This document shows positions 8,992 through 18,581 of a stretch of DNA of 42,031 nucleotides, one piece after another. The translations under genes and the position numbers were made by a program. The notes under the pieces were generated by a model. That model was not told the origin of the DNA. It worked only from the letters and a program-made list of their open reading frames with translations, and ran no database searches. Numbering within the stretch: the stretch's first letter is position 1; each line of letters begins with the position of its first letter. Origin of the DNA: Boseongicola sp. SB0665_bin_10 (GTDB taxonomy: Bacteria; Pseudomonadota; Alphaproteobacteria; Rhodobacterales; Rhodobacteraceae); NCBI GenBank assembly GCA_009838075.1, contig VXSG01000006.1, positions 1 to 42,031 on the forward strand, given 5' to 3'.

Positions 8992-9002
8992 GAACCCAGC
9001 AG

Positions 9003-9362
9003 ATGGCACTTTCCAAGAGAGAACTGTTCGAAATGCGCCGGATGCGTGTCCGGAACAAGCTTCGCAAGGCCAGTGCAGGGCGCGTGCGGCTGTCGGTGCA
9101 CCGCTCGAACAGGAACATCAGCGCCCAGGTGATCGACGACAGGCTGGGCAGGACCCTGGCTTCGGCGTCGTCGCTTGAGAAGGGTATCGACACAAAGGGC
9201 GGAAACGGCATCGATGCCGCCGCGGCCATCGGCCGCGCCATTGCCGATCGCGCAAGGAAAGCGGGCGTGGAGGAAGCGTATTTTGACCGGGGCGGCTTCC
9301 TGTTCCATGGCAGGGTCAAGGCCCTGGCCGACGCGGCTCGGGAAGCCGGGCTGAAGATCTGA
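9003..9362 (+). CDS. rplR: 50S ribosomal protein L18
   Basis: This is a 119-residue L18, which binds 5S rRNA together with L5 and L25. Motifs include [33 protein letters not shown] and the C-terminal [23 protein letters not shown]. The spacer to rpsE is 95 bases if rpsE starts at 9458. Confidence 0.96.
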   Translation: MALSKRELFEMRRMRVRNKLRKASAGRVRLSVHRSNRNISAQVIDDRLGRTLASASSLEKGIDTKGGNGIDAAAAIGRAIADRARKAGVEEAYFDRGGFLFHGRVKALADAAREAGLKI

Positions 9363-9457
9363 ACTGCGGGTGGTGCGCCACCCCGATGACCAGGGCCGCA
9401 AGTGGCACCGAGGTTGGACAGCAGCGCTTCGGCGCACGAATGAAGGGAGAAGGCCTC

Positions 9458-10033
9458 ATGGCCAGGGAACCAAGAAACGGGGGGCGCCGCGACCGTGACG
9501 AAGCGCCTGAATTCGGCGACCGCCTGGTCGCGATCAACCGTGTGTCGAAAACCGTGAAGGGCGGCAAGCGCTTCGGCTTTGCCGCGCTCGTCGTCGTCGG
9601 CGACCAGAAGGGTCGCGTGGGGTTTGGCAAGGGCAAGGCAAAGGAAGTGCCCGAAGCCATTCGCAAGGCCACGGAACAGGCCAAGCGCCAGATGGTCCGG
9701 GTCCCGCTGCGCGAGGGTCGGACGCTTCACCACGACATTGAAGGACGTCATGGCGCTGGCCGCGTCGTGATGCGGACCGCGCCGACCGGGACAGGCATCA
9801 TTGCCGGCGGACCGATGCGTGCCGTCTTCGAGATGCTGGGCGTGCAGGACGTTGTCGCCAAGTCGATCGGCACGCAGAATCCCTACAACATGATCCGCGC
9901 CACCATGGACGGCCTCGCCAAGGAGGCGTCGCCGCGCTCGGTGGCCCAGCGCCGGGGCAAGAAGGCCGCGGACATCCTGCCGAAACGCGACGAGCCTGCA
10001 AAGGCCGAAACGGCCGAAGTCGAGGAGGCGTGA
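9458..10033 (+). CDS. rpsE: 30S ribosomal protein S5
   Basis: This is a 191-residue S5, which affects translational accuracy and mRNA helicase activity with S3 and S4. The N-terminal dsRBD-like domain ([20 protein letters not shown]) and the second domain ([20 protein letters not shown]) are intact. The C-terminal tail is Ala/Glu/Lys-rich. ATG 9458 (MAREPRNGG) is preferred because GGGAGAAGG precedes it; a longer in-frame reading from 9386 has no family support. Confidence 0.95.
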   Translation: MAREPRNGGRRDRDEAPEFGDRLVAINRVSKTVKGGKRFGFAALVVVGDQKGRVGFGKGKAKEVPEAIRKATEQAKRQMVRVPLREGRTLHHDIEGRHGAGRVVMRTAPTGTGIIAGGPMRAVFEMLGVQDVVAKSIGTQNPYNMIRATMDGLAKEASPRSVAQRRGKKAADILPKRDEPAKAETAEVEEA

Positions 10034-10038
10034 CGACC

Positions 10039-10227
10039 ATGGCGAAGACAATCGTCGTAAGGCAGACAGGATCACCGATTCGACGGCCGGCCATCCAGCG
10101 CCGGACGTTGATCGGGCTCGGCCTTGGCAAGATGCACAAGACCCGCGAACTGGAAGACACGCCTTCCGTGCGCGGCATGATCGCCAAGATACCGCATCTG
10201 GTCGAGATCGTCGAGGAGCGCGGCTAG
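10039..10227 (+). CDS. rpmD: 50S ribosomal protein L30
   Basis: This is a 62-residue L30. It has the typical motif [20 protein letters not shown] followed by [23 protein letters not shown] 10039 is placed about ten bases after GAGGAGG; a GTG overlapping the rpsE stop (10030) is too close to that site. A 147-base spacer with a promoter-like sequence separates it from rplO. Confidence 0.95.
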   Translation: MAKTIVVRQTGSPIRRPAIQRRTLIGLGLGKMHKTRELEDTPSVRGMIAKIPHLVEIVEERG

Positions 10228-10256
10228 CGACCCGGTGGTCCTGGACGGGCCCTGCC

Positions 10257-10285
10257 TTGAAGCGGGGCATGCGCTCGTCTATACG
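10257..10285 (+). promoter_or_regulatory. Candidate internal promoter upstream of rplO-secY-adk
   Basis: TTGAAG (10257-10262), a 17-base spacer and TATACG (10280-10285) give four of six consensus matches in each box at optimal spacing. It lies in the longest gap of the spc section, 90 bases before the rplO ATG. A short TCCTG/CAGGA hairpin (about 10305-10318) lies downstream. Confidence 0.4.
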
Positions 10286-10374
10286 CCTCCGGTGGCCCAT
10301 GCCGGTCCTGAAACAGGAACAAGCCGTGGTCGTCCCAGTTCGCTTCGGGGGCGAGTCCGGTCAGGAGAAGCGAC

Positions 10375-10848
10375 ATGAAACTGAACGAACTTCGGGACAA
10401 TCCCGGTGCCACAAAGCGGGCGAAACGCGTTGGTCGAGGACCCGGATCCGGCAAGGGAAAGACCGCCGGGCGCGGGACAAAGGGCCAGAAGTCGCGCTCA
10501 GGCGTGGCTCTCAACGGCTTTGAAGGCGGCCAGATGCCGCTTTACCAGCGACTTCCCAAGCGCGGTTTCAACAAGCCGAACCGCAAGTCCTATGCCGTCG
10601 TGAACCTGGGCCTGATCCAGAAGTTCATCGACGCCGGGAAAATCGACGCCAGCAAGGACATCAACGAAGATGCATTGGTCGAGAGCGGGCTCGTGCGCCG
10701 CAAGAGGGACGGAATCCGCGTTCTGGCCAAGGGCGAATTCTCGACCAAGGCAAAGATCGAGGTGACCGGCGCATCCCGGTCCGCGATCGCGGCGGTCGAG
10801 CTGGCAGGTGGCTCGCTGACGATCACGTCCGCGTCGGTGGCCGGCTGA
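10375..10848 (+). CDS. rplO: 50S ribosomal protein L15
   Basis: This is a 157-residue L15, a late-assembly 23S rRNA binder. The glycine- and arginine-rich N-terminal extension ([20 protein letters not shown]) and the [19 protein letters not shown] block are diagnostic. GGAGAAG precedes the ATG. secY follows after 100 bases. Confidence 0.96.
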   Translation: MKLNELRDNPGATKRAKRVGRGPGSGKGKTAGRGTKGQKSRSGVALNGFEGGQMPLYQRLPKRGFNKPNRKSYAVVNLGLIQKFIDAGKIDASKDINEDALVESGLVRRKRDGIRVLAKGEFSTKAKIEVTGASRSAIAAVELAGGSLTITSASVAG

Positions 10849-10948
10849 CGACTTGCGGGCGGCCCCGCCGCCGCCTACATGTCCATGGACGTCCGGAACT
10901 GCTGGCCGCGTGCGCGCTGGCGGTGCCGGCATACAGGAAAGGCCTCGC

Positions 10949-12310
10949 ATGGCATCCGCAGCAGAGCAAATGGCCTCCAACGTCAGTTGGGGCATGCTGG
11001 GTAAGGCAACCGAACTTCGCAATCGGCTGCTGTTCACGATCGGTCTCCTGATCGTCTATCGTATCGGAACATACATCCCGGTTCCGGGAATCGATGGCGT
11101 CGCCTTGCGCGAGTTCATGGAGCAGGCCGCCGGCGGCATTGCCGGGGTGCTTGGCATGTTCACTGGCGGCGCGCTCAGCCGCATGGGCATATTTGCGCTG
11201 GGGATCATGCCGTACATTTCGGCCTCGATCATCATTCAGTTGCTTGCGGCGACGTGGGCTCCCCTGCAGCAGCTCAAGAAGGAAGGCGAGCAGGGGCGCC
11301 GCAAGATCACGCAGTACACGAGATACGGGACCGTCGCGCTGGCGACATTCCAGGCCTATGGCCTTGCCGTGTCGATGGAGGTCGGCAACCTCGTGACGGA
11401 TCCGGGATGGTTCTTCCGCATTTCGACGGTGATCACGCTCGTGGGCGGCACCATGTTCCTGATGTGGCTGGGCGAGCAGATCACTGCACGCGGCGTCGGC
11501 AACGGGATCTCGCTCATCATCTACGTCGGCATCGTGGCCGAGCTTCCGGGCGTTTTCGCCCAGTTCTTCGAACAGGGTCGCGTCGGGGCGCTGTCGACAG
11601 GCGTGATCCTCGGAATCCTCACGATGATATTCGCGACGCTGGTCTTCGTGGTCTTCATGGAGCGAAGTTTGCGCAAGATACACATCCAGTACCCGCGTCG
11701 CCAGGTCGGCATGAAGGTCTATGACGGCGGCTCCTCGCATCTGCCGGTCAAGGTCAACCCGGCAGGCGTGATTCCCGCGATCTTCGCCTCGTCCCTCCTG
11801 CTCCTGCCCACGACGCTGTCGACATTCTCCGGGAGCTCGGCCGGTCCGGTGATGGGCTGGATTCTTGCCTATTTCGGGCCCGGGCAGCCGCTCTACCTGC
11901 TGTTCTTCGCGGGCATGATCATCTTCTTCACCTACTTCTATACGCTGAACGTCTCGTTCAAGCCGGATGACGTGGCGGAGAACCTCAAGAACCAGAACGG
12001 GTTCGTGCCCGGCATCCGGCCGGGAAAAAAGACCGAGGAATACCTGGAATACGTGGTTGTCCGCGTCCTCGTCCTGGGCTCGGCCTACCTGGCGCTGGTC
12101 TGCCTGATCCCGGAAATGGTCCGGGGCAGCCTTGCCATCACCGCCTATTTTGGCGGCACGTCGATATTGATCATCGTGTCCGTCGGCATGGACTTCATTC
12201 AACAGGTTCAGTCCCACCTGCTGGCCCATCAGTACGAAGGATTGATTGAACGATCCCAGCTGCGCGGAAGGAAGCGCGGTGGCAAGCAAAGAGGGACGGC
12301 AAGGCGGTGA
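10949..12310 (+). CDS. secY: Sec translocon channel subunit SecY
   Basis: This is a 453-residue inner-membrane protein with ten predicted transmembrane segments, the protein-conducting channel for SecA- and SRP-dependent export. It has the plug-region motif [20 protein letters not shown], and the cytosolic loop [20 protein letters not shown] contains the arginine known to be essential for SecA coupling. ATG 10949 ([11 protein letters not shown]) follows AGGAAAGG and gives the normal family length; the reading frame stays open back to 10853 without homology. It overlaps adk by four bases (GTGA). Confidence 0.96.
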   Translation: MASAAEQMASNVSWGMLGKATELRNRLLFTIGLLIVYRIGTYIPVPGIDGVALREFMEQAAGGIAGVLGMFTGGALSRMGIFALGIMPYISASIIIQLLAATWAPLQQLKKEGEQGRRKITQYTRYGTVALATFQAYGLAVSMEVGNLVTDPGWFFRISTVITLVGGTMFLMWLGEQITARGVGNGISLIIYVGIVAELPGVFAQFFEQGRVGALSTGVILGILTMIFATLVFVVFMERSLRKIHIQYPRRQVGMKVYDGGSSHLPVKVNPAGVIPAIFASSLLLLPTTLSTFSGSSAGPVMGWILAYFGPGQPLYLLFFAGMIIFFTYFYTLNVSFKPDDVAENLKNQNGFVPGIRPGKKTEEYLEYVVVRVLVLGSAYLALVCLIPEMVRGSLAITAYFGGTSILIIVSVGMDFIQQVQSHLLAHQYEGLIERSQLRGRKRGGKQRGTARR

Positions 12311-12951
12311 ACATCATTCTCATTGGCCCGCCCGGGGCCGGAAAGGGAACGCAGGCGAGATTCCTTGAGGACGAGCGCGGCATGGTCCAGCTCTCGACGG
12401 GTGACATGCTCCGCGAGGCGCGCACGTCGGGCACGGAAATGGGCAGGAAGGTGGCGGGCATAATGGACGCGGGCGGTCTCGTGACCGACGAGATTGTTGT
12501 TGGCCTGATCGAGGAGAAACTCCAGTCGGCCGGTGGACGCGGATTCATCTTTGACGGCTTTCCTCGGACGCTGGCACAGGCCGCCGCGCTGGACGATCTG
12601 CTCAAGGCGAACAAGAAGGAGCTGGGCGCAGTCGTCGAGATGCAGGTGGACGACGATGCGCTCGTCGCGCGGATCACGGCCCGCTCGACCTGCGCCAATT
12701 GCGGAGAAGTCTACAACGACATCACGCGACCGATTCCGGAAGACGGAACGTGCTCCGCCTGCGGTGCCTCGGACTTCAGGCGTCGGGCGGATGACAACGA
12801 GGAGAGTCTCAGGACCCGCCTGATGGAGTACTACAAGAAGACCGCACCGCTGATCGGGTACTACTTCCATGCGGGTCTCCTGAAACCGGTCAACGGGCTT
12901 GGCGAGATCGACGATGTGAAGGCCGAAATCGCGGCATCGCTGGGTGCGTGA
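12307..12951 (+). CDS. adk: Adenylate kinase, zinc-binding lid type
   Basis: This 214-residue adenylate kinase interconverts ATP + AMP and 2 ADP. The P-loop GPPGAGKGT spans residues 7-15, and the AMP-binding region includes TGDMLR and FDGFPRT. The lid carries four cysteines (C129, C132, C149, C152), the structural zinc site found in many bacterial but not E. coli enzymes. The start is GTG and overlaps the secY stop. secY-adk coupling is standard in alphaproteobacteria. Confidence 0.96.
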   Translation: MNIILIGPPGAGKGTQARFLEDERGMVQLSTGDMLREARTSGTEMGRKVAGIMDAGGLVTDEIVVGLIEEKLQSAGGRGFIFDGFPRTLAQAAALDDLLKANKKELGAVVEMQVDDDALVARITARSTCANCGEVYNDITRPIPEDGTCSACGASDFRRRADDNEESLRTRLMEYYKKTAPLIGYYFHAGLLKPVNGLGEIDDVKAEIAASLGA

Positions 12952-13002
12952 TGGGCGGATTGACCGACGGAACGGAAATTGCGGATGGCGATGTTTCGCC
13001 CC

Positions 13003-13031
13003 TTGACCTGCAACTGGCAAAGGCATACTTA
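13003..13031 (+). promoter_or_regulatory. Candidate promoter for the alpha operon (rpsM-rpsK-rpoA-rplQ)
   Basis: TTGACC (13003-13008) is followed after 17 bases by TACTTA (13026-13031); an alternative -10 is CATACT at 13024-13029. It lies in the 190-base adk-rpsM gap, upstream of a strong hairpin that would therefore be in the rpsM leader. Confidence 0.35.
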
Positions 13032-13059
13032 CCGCCATCTTGAAAGAGAATCGCGAACC

Positions 13060-13087
13060 AAGCCCGGGCCGGCACAGTCCCGGGCTT
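13060..13087 (+). promoter_or_regulatory. Strong hairpin in the adk-rpsM spacer
   Basis: AAGCCCGGG (13060-13068) is perfectly complementary to CCCGGGCTT (13079-13087), giving a 9-bp stem with a 10-base loop. The downstream bases (CCGTTGTGAAAAAA) are not a U-run. It is either a decayed adk terminator or a leader element 54 bases before rpsM. In E. coli, S4 represses the alpha operon through a leader pseudoknot; no equivalence is claimed. Confidence 0.55.
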
Positions 13088-13141
13088 CCGTTGTGAAAAA
13101 AGGGCCTGGAATCACGGGCTCGCAACGAAAGGAAGAATTCC

Positions 13142-13510
13142 GTGGCACGTATTGCTGGCGTGAACATCCCGACTGCGAAGCGGGTTCCGATCGCGCTTAC
13201 CTACATCACCGGCATAGGCCGGTCCTCGGCGAGAGCCATTTGCGAGGCGACCAACATAGACGTCTCGCGCCGGATCAACGAACTCAGCGATGCCGAAGTG
13301 CTCGCAATTCGCGAACACATCGACGCAAACTACAACGTCGAAGGCGACCTGCGGCGCGAGGTGCAGATGAACATCAAGCGCCTCATGGACCTGGGCTGCT
13401 ACCGCGGCCTGCGTCATCGCCGGAACCTCCCCGTGCGCGGCCAGCGCACCCACACCAACGCCCGCACCCGCAAGGGCCCGGCGAGGCCGATCGCCGGCAA
13501 GAAGAAGTAG
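13142..13510 (+). CDS. rpsM: 30S ribosomal protein S13
   Basis: This is a 122-residue S13, a 30S head protein forming bridges to the 50S and touching P-site tRNA. It has the family start [15 protein letters not shown], the helix-hairpin-helix [14 protein letters not shown] and a basic tail ([18 protein letters not shown]). The start codon is GTG, with AAAGGAAG seven bases upstream. rpmJ and infA, which precede rpsM in some other bacteria, are absent. Confidence 0.97.
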   Translation: MARIAGVNIPTAKRVPIALTYITGIGRSSARAICEATNIDVSRRINELSDAEVLAIREHIDANYNVEGDLRREVQMNIKRLMDLGCYRGLRHRRNLPVRGQRTHTNARTRKGPARPIAGKKK

Positions 13511-13525
13511 GGGAGGACGGAGCGC

Positions 13526-13912
13526 ATGGCACGTGATCGCCGCATCAAGAAGAAGGTATCGAAGAACATCGCCGCCGGCGTGGCGCATGTGCATTCCTCC
13601 TTCAACAACACCAAGATCCTGATCTCGGACGTCCAGGGCAATGCCATTGCCTGGTCCTCTGCGGGAACGATGGGTTTCAAGGGCTCCCGGAAGTCGACGC
13701 CCTATGCCGCGCAGATGGCCGCGGAGGACGCCGGCCAGAAAGCAAAGGAGCACGGCGTTCGCACGCTTGAAGTCGAGGTGCAGGGTCCGGGCTCGGGCCG
13801 TGAAAGCGCCCTGCGCGCCCTGGCAACGGTTGGCTTCACCATCACGTCGATCCGTGACGTGACGCCCATTGCACACAACGGCTGCCGTCCGCCGAAGCGC
13901 CGCCGTGTCTGA
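13526..13912 (+). CDS. rpsK: 30S ribosomal protein S11
   Basis: This is a 128-residue S11, a platform protein next to the E site and the anti-Shine-Dalgarno region. Motifs include [18 protein letters not shown] and the C-terminal [13 protein letters not shown]; its Asn-Gly pair corresponds to the site converted to isoaspartate in E. coli S11. GGGGAGG precedes the ATG. Confidence 0.97.
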   Translation: MARDRRIKKKVSKNIAAGVAHVHSSFNNTKILISDVQGNAIAWSSAGTMGFKGSRKSTPYAAQMAAEDAGQKAKEHGVRTLEVEVQGPGSGRESALRALATVGFTITSIRDVTPIAHNGCRPPKRRRV

Positions 13913-14001
13913 ATTCTGTGGCGGGCCGCATATCGGCCCGCAAGACCTCGGGAGCGCGTGGTCTCGGACATGGGCCAGGCGCAGGAATTGAGGAGATTCA
14001 C

Positions 14002-15018
14002 ATGATCCACAAGAACTGGCAGGAACTCATCAAGCCGACCCAACTCGAAGTGAAGCCAGGAAACGACCCGCTCCGGCAGGCGACCGTGATCGCGGAGCCC
14101 CTGGAGCGTGGCTTTGGCCTGACATTGGGGAACGCGCTTCGCCGCGTCCTGATGTCCTCGCTTCAGGGCGCCGCCATCACCAGCGTTCAGATCGACAACG
14201 TACTCCACGAGTTTTCCTCCGTGGCAGGGGTGCGCGAAGACGTGACCGACATCGTCCTCAACCTGAAGGGCGTTGCCATCAGCATGGAGGTGGAGGGGCC
14301 GAGGCGCCTGTCAATCAGCGCCAAGGGACCCCAGATCGTGACCGCCGGGGATATCTCCGAGATCGCCGGCATCGACATCCTCAACAAGGATCACGTGCTT
14401 TGCCACCTCGACGAAGGCGCAAGCCTCTACATGGAACTGACCGTGGAGACGGGAAAGGGCTACGTGGCGGCCGACAAGAACCGCCCCGAGGACGCGCCGA
14501 TCGGCATGATGCCGGTCGACGCGATCTATTCGCCTGTTCGACGGGTCAGCTATGACGTCCAGCCGACACGGGAAGGCCAGGTGCTCGACTATGACAAGCT
14601 GACTCTCAAGCTCGAGACCGACGGTTCGGTGACTCCCGAGGATGCCGTGGCATTGGCGGCAAGGATTCTGCAGGACCAGCTCTCGACGTTCATCAACTTC
14701 GACGAGCCGGAATCGGCCCAGCGTGCCGACGAGGACGACGGTCTCGAGTTCAATCCGCTCCTGCTGAAGAAGGTCGACGAACTGGAGCTCAGCGTTCGGT
14801 CCGCGAACTGCCTGAAGAACGACAACATCGTCTACATTGGCGACCTGATCCAGAAGACCGAGGCCGAGATGCTCAGGACGCCGAACTTCGGACGGAAGTC
14901 GCTCAACGAGATCAAGGAGGTGCTGTCCGGCATGGGCCTGCATCTCGGCATGGACATCGAGGAATGGCCACCCGAGAACATCGAGGATCTCGCCAAGAAG
15001 TTCGAGGACCAGTTCTGA
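14002..15018 (+). CDS. rpoA: RNA polymerase subunit alpha
   Basis: This is a 338-residue alpha subunit. The N-terminal dimerisation and assembly domain includes [20 protein letters not shown]. After a linker, the C-terminal domain (about 255-338) contains [15 protein letters not shown], with the DNA- and activator-contacting Arg and Asn, and [19 protein letters not shown] 14002 ([12 protein letters not shown]) follows GAGGAGA; an open frame back to 13918 has no homology. The usual position between rpsK and rplQ is kept. Confidence 0.97.
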   Translation: MIHKNWQELIKPTQLEVKPGNDPLRQATVIAEPLERGFGLTLGNALRRVLMSSLQGAAITSVQIDNVLHEFSSVAGVREDVTDIVLNLKGVAISMEVEGPRRLSISAKGPQIVTAGDISEIAGIDILNKDHVLCHLDEGASLYMELTVETGKGYVAADKNRPEDAPIGMMPVDAIYSPVRRVSYDVQPTREGQVLDYDKLTLKLETDGSVTPEDAVALAARILQDQLSTFINFDEPESAQRADEDDGLEFNPLLLKKVDELELSVRSANCLKNDNIVYIGDLIQKTEAEMLRTPNFGRKSLNEIKEVLSGMGLHLGMDIEEWPPENIEDLAKKFEDQF

Positions 15019-15121
15019 GGAGCACAACGTCCGGGAGGCCGGAACGGCATGGGCGGAAGCCCCAAGGTGAGCGGGAGACGCGCATCCCCCGCCGGACAAA
15101 GCACAAAAAGGGAATCGGAAA

Positions 15122-15544
15122 ATGCGTCACGCCAAAGGCAATCGTCGCCTGAACCGCACTCGTGAACACCGCAAGGCGCTCTTCGCCAACATGGCCGGAT
15201 CGCTGATCGAGCACGAACAGATCAAGACCACGCTGCCCAAGGCAAAGGAGCTCCGGCGCGTGATGGACAGGTTGATCACGCTCGGAAAGCGCGGAGACCT
15301 GCATGCCCGTCGCCAGGCAGCGGCCCGGCTGAAGCAGGACATGCACGTCTCCAAGCTCTTCGAGGTTCTCGGTCCGCGCTACAAGGAACGTGCCGGCGGC
15401 TACACGCGCGTTCTCAAGGCCGGATTCCGCTACGGCGACATGGCGCCGATGGCGATCATCGAACTCGTGGACCGCGATGCCGGCGCAAAGGGTGCCGCCG
15501 ACCGCAAGCGACTTGCAGACGCGGAAGAGGCGGCCGAAGAGTAG
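15122..15544 (+). CDS. rplQ: 50S ribosomal protein L17
   Basis: This is a 140-residue L17 at the tunnel exit rim. It has the family start [20 protein letters not shown], the [17 protein letters not shown] block, and an acidic Ala-rich tail longer than in E. coli (127 residues). It is the last gene of the ribosomal cluster. The 181 bases after it contain no clear terminator by eye. Confidence 0.96.
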   Translation: MRHAKGNRRLNRTREHRKALFANMAGSLIEHEQIKTTLPKAKELRRVMDRLITLGKRGDLHARRQAAARLKQDMHVSKLFEVLGPRYKERAGGYTRVLKAGFRYGDMAPMAIIELVDRDAGAKGAADRKRLADAEEAAEE

Positions 15545-15725
15545 CCTGCCCGCGAACGCGGCAGCCGTCAGGCGGTCGCGGAAAGTCCCGGCCGCGTGGC
15601 TGCCCATGATGCCTGGAAGGCCCGCAAGCGCACGGTGCCGCGCCCGGATCCGGCACCCGTCGCGTCCGGATCAAGTCCACTCCGCTCTTTCCGTCCGCGC
15701 GGCCGGGGCGTAGCCTGCACAGCAA

Positions 15726-17033
15726 ATGGCTGATCTGTTCGAGAGTCCCGGACCTGATCCTGCGCCCGCCTGGCATCCGCTTGCGGACCGCCTGCGCCCG
15801 CGCACGCTCGAGGAGGTGATTGGCCAGGACGACCTGCTCGGCCCAGACGGTCCGCTCGGGACGATGCTCGGTGCCGACACCTTGGGTTCCCTGGTTCTCT
15901 GGGGACCGCCCGGAGTTGGCAAGACCACCATTGCAAGGCTGCTGGCCGATGTCACTGACCTCGCCTTCGTGCAGGTCAGCGCGATCTTCACGGGCGTTGC
16001 GGATCTCAAGAAGGTTTTCGAAGCCGCCAAGATTCGTCGCGGCAACGGTGGCGGCACGCTGCTGTTCGTCGACGAGATTCACCGTTTCAACAAGGCGCAG
16101 CAGGACGGGTTCTTGCCGCACATGGAGGACGGGACGATCCTCCTGGTCGGAGCGACCACGGAGAACCCTTCGTTCGAGCTGAATGCGGCGCTCCTGTCCC
16201 GTGCACAGGTCATGGTGCTGAACCGTCTTGGCCCGGCGGACCTTGAACGTCTCGCACGACGCGCCGAGGAAGCGCTGGGACAGACCCTGCCGCTTGACGC
16301 AGCGGCACGCGAGGCACTCCTGGAACTGGCCGACGGAGACGGTCGCGCCCTCCTGAACCTGATCGAGCAGGTATCGGGCTGGTCCGTGGCGGACAGGCTT
16401 GACCGGAAGGAACTGGCGCGGCGGCTTGCACGACGTGCCGCGCAGTATGACAAGTCCGGCGACGCTCACTACAACCTGATTTCCGCGTTGCACAAGTCCG
16501 TGCGCGGGTCGGATCCCGACGCGGCGCTCTATTGGCTTGCCAGGATGCTCGAGGGCGGCGAAGACCCGCGGTACCTTGCGCGCCGGATCACCCGGATGAG
16601 CGTTGAGGACATCGGGCTCGCGGACCCGCAGGCGCAGTCCGTCTGCATCGATGCATGGAGCACATATGAACGCCTCGGCAGCCCGGAAGGGGAACTCGCG
16701 CTGGCTCAGGCGGTGATCTACCTTGCGCTGGCCCCCAAGTCGAACAGCGGCTACGCGGCGTTCAAGGCCGCGCAGGCGGCGGCCAGGTCCACGGGCTCCG
16801 AGCCTCCGCCCAAGCACATCCTGAACGCACCGACGCGGCTCATGAAGGATCGGGGCTACGGCAAGGGCTACGCCTACGACCACGACGCCGAAGACGGGTT
16901 CTCCGGTCAGAACTATTTCCCGGACGGCATGGAGCGCGCATCCTATTTCCAGCCGGTGGAACGCGGATTCGAGCGGGACCTCAGGCGCCGTCTCGACTAT
17001 TTCACGAACCTGCGCGCCAAGCGGCTCAGTTGA
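15726..17033 (+). CDS. rarA: Replication-associated recombination protein A (RarA/MgsA AAA+ ATPase)
   Basis: This 435-residue AAA+ ATPase is related to clamp loaders and acts at stalled replication forks. Walker A is GPPGVGKTT (60-68) and Walker B is LLFVDEIHR (112-120). The family-specific C-terminal region contains SVEDIGLADPQA, LAPKSNSGYAAFKAA and GKGYAYDHDAEDGFSGQ. It follows rplQ, as in many alphaproteobacteria, although the DegP-type protease often found between them is absent. Its stop region abuts crcB. Confidence 0.93.
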   Translation: MADLFESPGPDPAPAWHPLADRLRPRTLEEVIGQDDLLGPDGPLGTMLGADTLGSLVLWGPPGVGKTTIARLLADVTDLAFVQVSAIFTGVADLKKVFEAAKIRRGNGGGTLLFVDEIHRFNKAQQDGFLPHMEDGTILLVGATTENPSFELNAALLSRAQVMVLNRLGPADLERLARRAEEALGQTLPLDAAAREALLELADGDGRALLNLIEQVSGWSVADRLDRKELARRLARRAAQYDKSGDAHYNLISALHKSVRGSDPDAALYWLARMLEGGEDPRYLARRITRMSVEDIGLADPQAQSVCIDAWSTYERLGSPEGELALAQAVIYLALAPKSNSGYAAFKAAQAAARSTGSEPPPKHILNAPTRLMKDRGYGKGYAYDHDAEDGFSGQNYFPDGMERASYFQPVERGFERDLRRRLDYFTNLRAKRLS

Positions 17034-17065
17034 CAAGCGCAACGCGCCAAGACAGACCGGGGCGC

Positions 17066-17446
17066 ATGCTGGGCACCCTACTTTCCATTGCCTGTGGCGG
17101 TGCGTTGGGAGCCGTGGCCCGTCACCTGACCGGCCTTGGTTTCCTGCGGCTTCTCGGTCCGACCACGTTTCCTCTCGGCATCATCACGGTCAACGTCCTC
17201 GGCTCCTTCCTGATCGGGTTCTTCGTCGTTCTGGCGGCACAGCGCGGACTGCCGCATCTCTCGCCCTTTTTCGCCGTGGGCTTCCTGGGGGCGTTCACAA
17301 CGTTCTCGGCATTTTCCCTTGAGGCCGTCCTCCTCTATCAGCGCGGAGATGTCGTGGCATCGATCATCTACGTCACGGCTTCCGTCGTTCTTTCCATTCT
17401 CGGTCTCCTGGCCGGGCTTGCCCTTGCACGCGCGTTGCTTTCATGA
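17066..17446 (+). CDS. crcB: Fluoride exporter CrcB/Fluc
   Basis: This small inner-membrane protein has 126 residues and four hydrophobic segments, the dual-topology fluoride channel that lowers cytoplasmic F-. Motifs are GGALGAVARH, TVNVLGSFLIGF and GFLGAFTTFSAFSLE, the last giving the central Na+ and F- pathway residues. ATG 17066 gives the normal length; a TTG overlapping the rarA stop (17030) would add 12 residues. No fluoride riboswitch is expected or seen, as the gene is embedded in the rarA unit. Confidence 0.92.
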   Translation: MLGTLLSIACGGALGAVARHLTGLGFLRLLGPTTFPLGIITVNVLGSFLIGFFVVLAAQRGLPHLSPFFAVGFLGAFTTFSAFSLEAVLLYQRGDVVASIIYVTASVVLSILGLLAGLALARALLS

Positions 17447-17531
17447 AGCGGACATTCCGATCGGGGCGACGGACCCCTCCTGACGCGGGCCCTGCGAAAA
17501 TTTCCCGGACGGCTGCCGTCGTGCCGTCACC

Positions 17532-18581
17532 ATGACGGGCGTTCAGTGGATTGACGTCGCCCCGGGCGAAGGCGACCAGCGACTTGACCGATGGTTCAGG
17601 CGACGTTTTCCGCATGTGCCGCAAGGACGGATCGAGAAGATGTGCCGCAAGGGGGAGATCCGGCTTGACGGGCGGCGGGCAAGACCGGGCGCACGGGTGG
17701 AGGACGGCCAGACGGTACGCGTTCCGCCGCTGCCCGCGGCGGAGAGCCAGGCAAGGTTGCCCGACGATCCGGCGAGTCCGGCCGACGCGGAGATGATCCG
17801 GAAGACCGTCATCTATCGTGACGAGCACGTGATTGCGCTCAACAAGCCTTCCGGCCTTGCGGTTCAGGGCGGCTCGAAGCAGCGTCGGCACGTGGACGGG
17901 TTGGCCGAAGCGCTCAGGTTCGGGCGCGAAGACAAGCCGCGCCTCGTTCACAGGCTGGACAAGGACACGTCGGGCATCCTGCTTCTTGCGCGAACGCGTG
18001 CCGTGGCCAATGCGCTCGGCAGAACCTTTCGCGCCCGCGCCGTCAGGAAGGTCTACTGGGCTGCCGTCGCGGGTGTCCCGAATCCTCGAACAGGAGTGAT
18101 TCGCTACGGTCTCGCAAAGGCACGCGGGTCTGGAAGGGCCGGTGAAGGCGAGAAGGCACGCGTCGTCCTGCCGGAAGATGTCGAACGGACGCCGGATGCA
18201 AGGCACGCGACCACGGACTACGCGGTTCTTGCCGCGCTCGGGAGCCGCGCAAGCTGGGTAGCACTCATCCCGGTCACCGGTCGCACCCATCAGTTGCGCG
18301 CCCATATGGCAGGAATCGGACATCCCGTCGTCGGCGACGGAAAATACGGTGGTTCGGGACAGGAGAACCCGGGTGACGGCTGGGGCGCTCAATTGGGCGG
18401 CGAGATCAGCCGCAAGCTGCATTTGCATGCGCGATCCCTCTTGCTCGACCATCCCGTGACGGGCAACCGTCTTGAGCTCGTTGCCCACCTGCCGCCACAC
18501 ATGAAGCAGACGTGGAAGATGCTGGACTGGGACGCGTCCGGCGTCCCCGCAGACCCGTTCGAGGGTGCAAGGTGTCCATGA
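17532..18581 (+). CDS. RluA-family RNA pseudouridine synthase (RluC-like)
   Basis: This is a 349-residue pseudouridine synthase. An N-terminal S4 RNA-binding domain (about 15-65) precedes the catalytic domain. The active-site motif HRLDKDTSG (140-148) contains catalytic D143, and GRTHQLRAHM (250-259) is the second conserved block. By length and S4 domain it is RluC-like (E. coli RluC modifies 23S U955, U2504 and U2580), but RluD-like specificity cannot be excluded. It overlaps the ATP12 gene by four bases (ATGA). Confidence 0.88.
   Translation: MTGVQWIDVAPGEGDQRLDRWFRRRFPHVPQGRIEKMCRKGEIRLDGRRARPGARVEDGQTVRVPPLPAAESQARLPDDPASPADAEMIRKTVIYRDEHVIALNKPSGLAVQGGSKQRRHVDGLAEALRFGREDKPRLVHRLDKDTSGILLLARTRAVANALGRTFRARAVRKVYWAAVAGVPNPRTGVIRYGLAKARGSGRAGEGEKARVVLPEDVERTPDARHATTDYAVLAALGSRASWVALIPVTGRTHQLRAHMAGIGHPVVGDGKYGGSGQENPGDGWGAQLGGEISRKLHLHARSLLLDHPVTGNRLELVAHLPPHMKQTWKMLDWDASGVPADPFEGARCP

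Noticed and set aside
10853-10881. TTGCGG-17-TACATG as a secY promoter
   Set aside because: Only three matches in each box, and the spacer is a GC repeat; not convincing by eye.
10823-12289. A 488-codon minus-strand open frame opposite secY
   Set aside because: Shadow of secY; Asp/Arg/His-rich translation without membrane segments or known domain.
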